DNA of 61,851 nt from Pseudomonadota bacterium. Its GTDB lineage: Bacteria; Pseudomonadota; Gammaproteobacteria; Burkholderiales; Burkholderiaceae_B. How positions within the stretch are numbered: position 1 is the stretch's first letter; each line of letters begins with the position of its first letter. Of this stretch, positions 57,663 through 61,851 are shown in pieces. A program made the translations under genes and the position numbers. Location: positions 1 through 61,851 of the forward strand of contig JAFACG010000038.1 of NCBI GenBank assembly GCA_023425645.1, in the 5' to 3' direction. A model generated the notes under the pieces. That model saw only the letters and a list, made by a program, of their open reading frames with translations. It was not told the DNA's origin and searched no databases.

Positions 57663-57692
57663 AGGCCGGCCCCCGCCGGCCTATTTCTTTTT
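57663..57692 (+). terminator. Intrinsic terminator after argH
   Basis: AGGCCGGC, loop CCCC, GCCGGCCT, then ATTTCTTTTT: strong hairpin with T run, 31 bases past the argH stop. Confidence 0.92.
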
Positions 57693-57707
57693 CACAATCC
57701 GCCGGTT

Positions 57708-57911
57708 TACGCCGCCCCCACTCCCGACCTGCTGCTGGACGAGCCCGACAACCACCTGGACCTGCCTTCCCTGCAGGCCCCGGAAGCCATGCTGCGCAGC
57801 TACCGGGGCGCTCTGCTCGTGGCCTCGCACGACGATGCCTTTCTGGAACAGGCCGGGGTGAGGGACAGGCTCGGCATCGAGGACGGCGCCTGGATCCTGC
57901 AGCAGGGTTGA
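57708..57911 (+). pseudogene. C-terminal relic of an ABC-F type ATPase
   Basis: No start codon of its own. The frame contains Walker B and D-loop LLLDEPDNHLDLPSL, then the H-switch part LLVASHDDAFL, ending in TGA at 57911, typical of the last 60 residues of an ABC-F protein (Uup/EttA kin). There is no Walker A or signature motif in the upstream 80 bases, which hold the argH terminator instead; one Leu of Walker B also looks missing. Interpreted as the remnant of a deleted gene; ends just before the convergent penicillin acylase. The 305-base stretch 57633-57937 otherwise holds only hairpins. Confidence 0.8.
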
Positions 57912-57931
57912 CGCCGCGGTCCTGCGGCGTC
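57910..57931. terminator. Hairpin past the penicillin acylase stop
   Basis: GACGCCGC, loop GGTCCT, GCGGCGTC: perfect 8-bp stem, no clear T run. Possible weak terminator for the acylase. Confidence 0.4.
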
Positions 57932-57937
57932 GGGCCT

Positions 57938-60388
57938 TCAAGGCTGTATCAGCAACAGGGTGCTGTCCCTGCCGTTGCGGCGGATATCCTGCTGCGCGAC
58001 GTCCACCTTCTTGCACTGGAAGTCTTTATAGAGCGCCAGCTGATCCTCGTAATGCGGGCTGCGCTTGCCGTGCCTGTCCACAAAGCCGCTTTGGCCGGGA
58101 GGAACTGCATCGCAGAACTCGACTCCTCGTCCGTCGAAAACGATCCGGTTGTTCTCCGTGCCGCGATTCTGGTAACCCGTGTAGGAGAAGGTATTGCCGG
58201 GCGTGGTCTGCGGCGTGCCGGTGAAGTTCCTGTCGCTGAAGCGATGCACGGAGGTCGGCAAGGACCAGCGCGCCATGTCCGCCCCCTGCTCCCGGCGCAG
58301 ACGCGTCTGGGCATTGGCCAGCGCCTGGCGCATGACCTCTTGGGAACCGCGTTCGCCGAACATATTGAACCGCGCGGGATCCGGATGCGCCTCCAGCGCC
58401 AGGGCGCGCAGCAGCACCTTGGTGCCCATGCTCAGATTGATGGATCCCGGATTGGGCCCCTGCTGGGTGGCCAAGCCGGTCTGGCGGTACTGCGCCTGAT
58501 GCGATTGCGGCACCAGCGGCATCAGGACCAGATCGTACATTTCTTCCAGCCAGGTCTTGAAGATCACCCGGGCGGGACCTGAATTGCGGCCGTCCTGGTC
58601 GCGCTCCATGCCGTCCCAGGCCAGCAGCTCCGCCAATAGCGGCCGGGTCGGATCGCTGGCCGGCGTGCGGGCGGCCAGGCGCTCCAGATGAGGACGGAAA
58701 TAGCGCCAATTCACATCGTGGTACGAGGCGACCTTGTTGAAATCCCAGATCTCCTGCACGCTGAACCTGGGTTTTTGCTGGTACTGCGCATCCAATTCAT
58801 TGACCCGGTCGCCATACGTCCAGAAGTACGTGTCCGTATTGGTCTTGTCCGGCGCCGGCTTGTTGTTCCAGTTGATCAGATAGCCCTTGGCCGGGTTGTA
58901 GGCCTTGGGGATGGCGTCAAACCCCTTGATCCCGGCCCATTCCATGCTGCCGTCGCCCAGGGCGGGAAGGCGAATGTCCTGCCCGGCGGGCCGCCGAGGG
59001 AGAAAGGCCGGCGACACGTATCCGATATTGCCATGCTGGTCGGCATAGTACCAATTGATGGTAATGGCCATTTTGGCGGCCTGCTGCAGGAAATCATTCC
59101 AGTTGCGCGCCTTGGCCACATTCAGCCAGGCCAGCAGGGACTGCACCTCATGCCCCTCCCAGCTGCGCTTCTTGCTGTAGGCCACGCCCTTTTCCAGGTC
59201 GAACTGCATGACCGGGCCGTGCACGGTGCGCCAGACCGTCACTTCCCTATCCGCCTGTCCTTTGACCTTGATGCGTTCCGTGCGCTGCTGCATGTCGCGA
59301 TAGGCATGGTTGAACCAATACTGATCGCGTCGGACCGGATTCAGCTTTTCCTGATACATGTCGACCACGTCCTGGGGCCCGGCCGTCGCGCCCCAGGCGA
59401 TCTCGCCATTGGTGCCGAACAGGACGATGGGATAGGCGAACGGCGTATTGCCCACCACATCGAATCCGGCCCCATGCAAGCCGATGCCATAGGTGTACGC
59501 GGGGTTGTACCAGCCGAACTGCGGCCCATTGATCAGAACCGTGGCATTCTCCTGGACCCGTTCGGGGCGTGTGCTCCACAAATTGCTGGCTTTGGGCGCG
59601 AAGTCGGGGCCGCGGCCGCCCCATTGACGATCCTGCCGGGCATGCTCCTGGGCCAGGGCCTGGTCCGACACCTGGGCCAGAACCGCTCCCTGCTTCTGGG
59701 CCGATGGCCGCGCCTGGCCGGCCTGGTCCGGCACGGTCGTGGGCGCAGCCGGATCGTTGATCCAGAGCAATTCGTTGAAAATGGCCCGGCCGCGCTCGGC
59801 GCCGTGCTGTTTTTCCAGGGCCTGCAACAGCCCCAGGGAGCTGACTTCGAGGTTGATGTCGGAAAAGCGGTTCGCCATGGACCCCACCCAGATCATGACC
59901 ACGTCGAACTCGGTCAAAGGCGCAGGTTCGAAATCAAAATCGACATACTCCTTGGGAAGCAGGTCCGGATTGCGCCGCACCTTTTCCAGGTAGGCGTTGA
60001 AGCCGTCGGCGTAGCCTTTGAAGATATCCGCGTCCTCCTTGGACAAGGCGGCGATCTGCCGGCGAATGGAGTCCGGCGCGAAGTTCTGCCGAACCTGCAT
60101 GTCATACTTCACATAGGCATCCTGCGCCCCCGGTCCCAGAACTTCAGCGGTCGTGCCGACGAACGAGCGCCTGGCCATGTCGGTCTGAAAGAGCCGGTCC
60201 TGCGCAACCGCATAGCCATAGCCATAGTACAGGCCATAATTGCTGTCCGCGAATACATGCGGCACGCCGTAATGGTCCCGCAGCACTTCCACGGATTGGA
60301 CCTGGCCGCTGGCCGGTCCGCCGGCCAGCAAGGCCCCCAAAGCCAGCCCTGCCGCAAGCGTTCCTGTGCGGGTGAGTCGTGCACGCAT
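57938..60388 (-). CDS. pga: Penicillin G acylase precursor (N-terminal nucleophile hydrolase, S45)
   Basis: Periplasmic amidase of 816 residues, the length of the A. faecalis enzyme, which it follows closely. Signal peptide to about residue 28 (LLAGGPASG), A chain starting QVQSVEVLRDHYGVPH, a spacer, and B chain whose N-terminal nucleophile is Ser268 in PKASNLWSTRP. Conserved blocks: VLINGPQFGWYNPAYTYGIG and GNTPFAYPIVLFGTNGEIAW. Two cysteines near the end (VEFCDA and DFQCKK) match those forming the stabilising disulfide in the Alcaligenes enzyme. It hydrolyses penicillin G to 6-APA and phenylacetate; the natural role may be phenylacetyl amide use. ATG 60388 follows AAGGAGGCAGGGA. AT-rich leader upstream. 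Confidence 0.95.
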   Translation of the reverse strand: MRARLTRTGTLAAGLALGALLAGGPASGQVQSVEVLRDHYGVPHVFADSNYGLYYGYGYAVAQDRLFQTDMARRSFVGTTAEVLGPGAQDAYVKYDMQVRQNFAPDSIRRQIAALSKEDADIFKGYADGFNAYLEKVRRNPDLLPKEYVDFDFEPAPLTEFDVVMIWVGSMANRFSDINLEVSSLGLLQALEKQHGAERGRAIFNELLWINDPAAPTTVPDQAGQARPSAQKQGAVLAQVSDQALAQEHARQDRQWGGRGPDFAPKASNLWSTRPERVQENATVLINGPQFGWYNPAYTYGIGLHGAGFDVVGNTPFAYPIVLFGTNGEIAWGATAGPQDVVDMYQEKLNPVRRDQYWFNHAYRDMQQRTERIKVKGQADREVTVWRTVHGPVMQFDLEKGVAYSKKRSWEGHEVQSLLAWLNVAKARNWNDFLQQAAKMAITINWYYADQHGNIGYVSPAFLPRRPAGQDIRLPALGDGSMEWAGIKGFDAIPKAYNPAKGYLINWNNKPAPDKTNTDTYFWTYGDRVNELDAQYQQKPRFSVQEIWDFNKVASYHDVNWRYFRPHLERLAARTPASDPTRPLLAELLAWDGMERDQDGRNSGPARVIFKTWLEEMYDLVLMPLVPQSHQAQYRQTGLATQQGPNPGSINLSMGTKVLLRALALEAHPDPARFNMFGERGSQEVMRQALANAQTRLRREQGADMARWSLPTSVHRFSDRNFTGTPQTTPGNTFSYTGYQNRGTENNRIVFDGRGVEFCDAVPPGQSGFVDRHGKRSPHYEDQLALYKDFQCKKVDVAQQDIRRNGRDSTLLLIQP

Positions 60389-60541
60389 TCCCTGCCTCCT
60401 TGTCATGATACAAAAAATTATTATTACCCTAAAATATTGAAGCAGATAACAATACGAGATCATAAATTTAAAGCAATCACTTTCGAACACAAGTCAGGGC
60501 TTGTACCTACGCGCTTCGGACCCACTGGCCCAGCCGCCTGA

Positions 60542-60571
60542 GGCTGCCGGCCTCCATCATGGCCGGCAGCC
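60542..60571. repeat. Inverted repeat past the 376-residue gene
   Basis: GGCTGCCGGCC, 8-base loop, GGCCGGCAGCC: perfect 11-bp stem, no T tract. Lies between the stop of the unrecognised gene and the acylase leader; could be a Rho-assisted end of transcription. Confidence 0.6.
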
Positions 60572-60590
60572 CCGAATCACGAGATCCGAA

Positions 60591-61721
60591 TCAGATGCGC
60601 TTGGCCTCCCGTTCATAAGACCAGGTCCCGTACACATGAGGCCGCAGCGCCAGCCCAAAACTGCGCAAGCCATCCTCAGCGTCATCCAGATGCGCGCGAG
60701 TGTCTTCATCCAGCTTGCCAAGGGAAAGCGCGGTGAGCGGGCCAGCCGGATTGACCTGCCGATCCCGAAGCAGATCCATGCTCTTTTCAACCAGCTGCCT
60801 AATGGTACTACTCGTTCGGTAAGGGAACACTTCGCAGACCTGATGGGCACCTTTCACCGCAAAACTCAAACTATGCAAGCCAGCGCAGACGGCGGACCCG
60901 TTGCCCGTACTCAAACAGAATTTCAGATGATTCATCCAATACGCCAGCCCACCCGGAGCCCGTTCAAGAAACTCCCTCTCTGACGCTATGCAAATAGCAT
61001 TCAGCTTAAAAACAGACTGCGCCTGCGAACCGTCGGCCACCTGCGACAGAGCCCGTCTGGCAGCACTCAAACCTTGGAATTGCAATGCATTCAGCAGCGC
61101 CTTGAGCTCGTCCGTGGTCAACATTCTGAAGTAGCGATCCAGCACTCTGTTGTCGGGAACCAATTGCAGCAGCGCGTGCAGACCCTGCCCATCCACGGGA
61201 TCAGCAGCCAGCAGATCGACAAGCTTCACCAGATGCTCATACACGGCAGGCTGAGCCAGACGCTGATTCACGGCCTGGGCAACGTCGTCCAGCACCCGGG
61301 ACGCCTGCATACGCAACTCGTCTTCAGCGCATGTCGAAATCCTGTCCAGAATGTTTCTGCGGGCTTTCTCGTTGCTCAAGACGCCACGGCGCAGGGCAAT
61401 GAGATCGAATTCTTTCAATTCGTCCAGATAAGTGTCCAGGCAGTACTTCGCTCCCTTCAGCGAGTACAAACTGCCCTCCGGTGGCAGTTTCAGCTCTGTC
61501 AATGCGCGGGCGATCTTGTAGTCGTCCACGGCATCGGAGAACGGGATTGTCCTGTCCAGGTTGGCCGTCAGGAGGCCCAGCAAGTTGCCGATGCGCCAGC
61601 TGGTGATGCGGACATCAAACAATGCCTCGCGCCATGTCTGCTCCTTCGAAGGGCTGACGATGGCGTGAGAGGTCGCATGGATGCGTTTATCGAACCACGA
61701 ACGTTGGACATCGAACAGCAA
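60591..61721 (-). CDS. Unrecognised protein, N terminus possibly truncated
   Basis: 376 residues from a TTG codon at 61721; a TAA in frame lies 24 bases further up (upstream), so no longer start is available. The body is soluble and mostly helical with many Leu/Ala/Arg (for example LTTDELKALLNALQFQGLSAARRAL), seven Cys, no signal peptide. I do not recognise a family. No ribosome site precedes the TTG, and the sequence just upstream looks like the end of another element, so the true start may have been removed. Function unknown. Confidence 0.55.
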   Translation of the reverse strand: MLFDVQRSWFDKRIHATSHAIVSPSKEQTWREALFDVRITSWRIGNLLGLLTANLDRTIPFSDAVDDYKIARALTELKLPPEGSLYSLKGAKYCLDTYLDELKEFDLIALRRGVLSNEKARRNILDRISTCAEDELRMQASRVLDDVAQAVNQRLAQPAVYEHLVKLVDLLAADPVDGQGLHALLQLVPDNRVLDRYFRMLTTDELKALLNALQFQGLSAARRALSQVADGSQAQSVFKLNAICIASEREFLERAPGGLAYWMNHLKFCLSTGNGSAVCAGLHSLSFAVKGAHQVCEVFPYRTSSTIRQLVEKSMDLLRDRQVNPAGPLTALSLGKLDEDTRAHLDDAEDGLRSFGLALRPHVYGTWSYEREAKRI

Positions 61722-61731
61722 AATACTAAAG

Positions 61732-61851
61732 TGGACCCATTAGTCAAGACACTCAGCCGGTTAGTTTAAGCTGTGTCCATTTCCACTTCAGCAGCTGCCC
61801 GGCGCTGCCCCGTACTGCCGACCTTCTTTTGTCCTCGCTCCGCGTCGCCGA
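61732..61851. mobile_element. Possible insertion-sequence end at the window edge
   Basis: Sequence beginning TGGACCCATTAGTCAAGACAC at 61732 resembles the ends of IS3-type elements. On the minus strand an open frame enters from the right edge and ends at TAA 61766-61768 (last residues RRAAAEVEMDTA), possibly the C terminus of an element gene. The other end is outside the window, so this remains a guess. Confidence 0.35.

Overview
The window is high-GC proteobacterial DNA, densely coded on both strands. It best fits the Alcaligenaceae (Burkholderiales; Achromobacter, Alcaligenes, Bordetella and relatives). Pointers to this are a penicillin G acylase very like the Alcaligenes faecalis enzyme, a dihydrolipoamide dehydrogenase that opens with a lipoyl domain, a PHA/beta-ketothiolase, PII, and the gmk-rpoZ-spoT order. 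The assignment is an inference from gene content; there is no rRNA in the window.

Layout. (1) 1-4721, minus: the pyruvate dehydrogenase operon aceE-aceF-lpdA, with lpdA cut by the window edge. (2) 4983-10925, plus: a PAS histidine kinase and FixJ-type regulator, folD, oligopeptidase A (prlC) and a SCO1-like copper chaperone. They are followed by a second, stand-alone Lpd-like flavoprotein divergent from a CueR-like regulator (10975-12946). (3) 12995-18614: the most unusual locus. A LysR regulator is divergent from a four-gene row: ferredoxin-type reductase, Rieske oxygenase, TIM-barrel protein and xanthine/urate-type (NCS2) permease. The reductase carries an in-frame TGA and the Rieske gene a one-base frameshift; the reductase also holds a ten-G tract, and a perfect 28-bp palindrome precedes the permease. 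It looks like a recently inactivated purine- or heterocycle-oxidation operon, with the Klebsiella hpxDE system as nearest precedent.

(4) 18672-26586: a low-GC orphan gene, a YdjA-like nitroreductase, pdxJ and an AcrA-AcrB-OprM type RND pump. (5) 26892-31855, minus: a three-gene ABC importer of the TrpXYZ type, a spermidine-synthase-like protein and a thiolase. (6) 32043-37139, plus: universal stress protein, PEP-mutase/isocitrate-lyase family enzyme, a 48-residue minus-strand small protein, and a LysR / class II aldolase / MHS transporter catabolic cassette. (7) 37188-44840: a wing-domain basic amino acid decarboxylase, tRNA-Cys, a glyoxalase-fold protein, xth, a small acidic protein, gmk, rpoZ and spoT.

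(8) 45018-57632: azlCD, a Tat-exported M23 peptidase, ppiD, a glycerophosphodiesterase, rlmJ, an RluF-like pseudouridine synthase, ubiC, an MFS transporter, an aldo/keto reductase, PII next to a YbdG-type mechanosensitive channel, and argH. (9) 57708-61851: an accessory-looking end with the C-terminal relic of an ABC-F ATPase, penicillin G acylase, an unrecognised 376-residue protein that starts at TTG, and what may be the edge of an insertion sequence at the window end. No CRISPR array, rRNA or prophage was seen.
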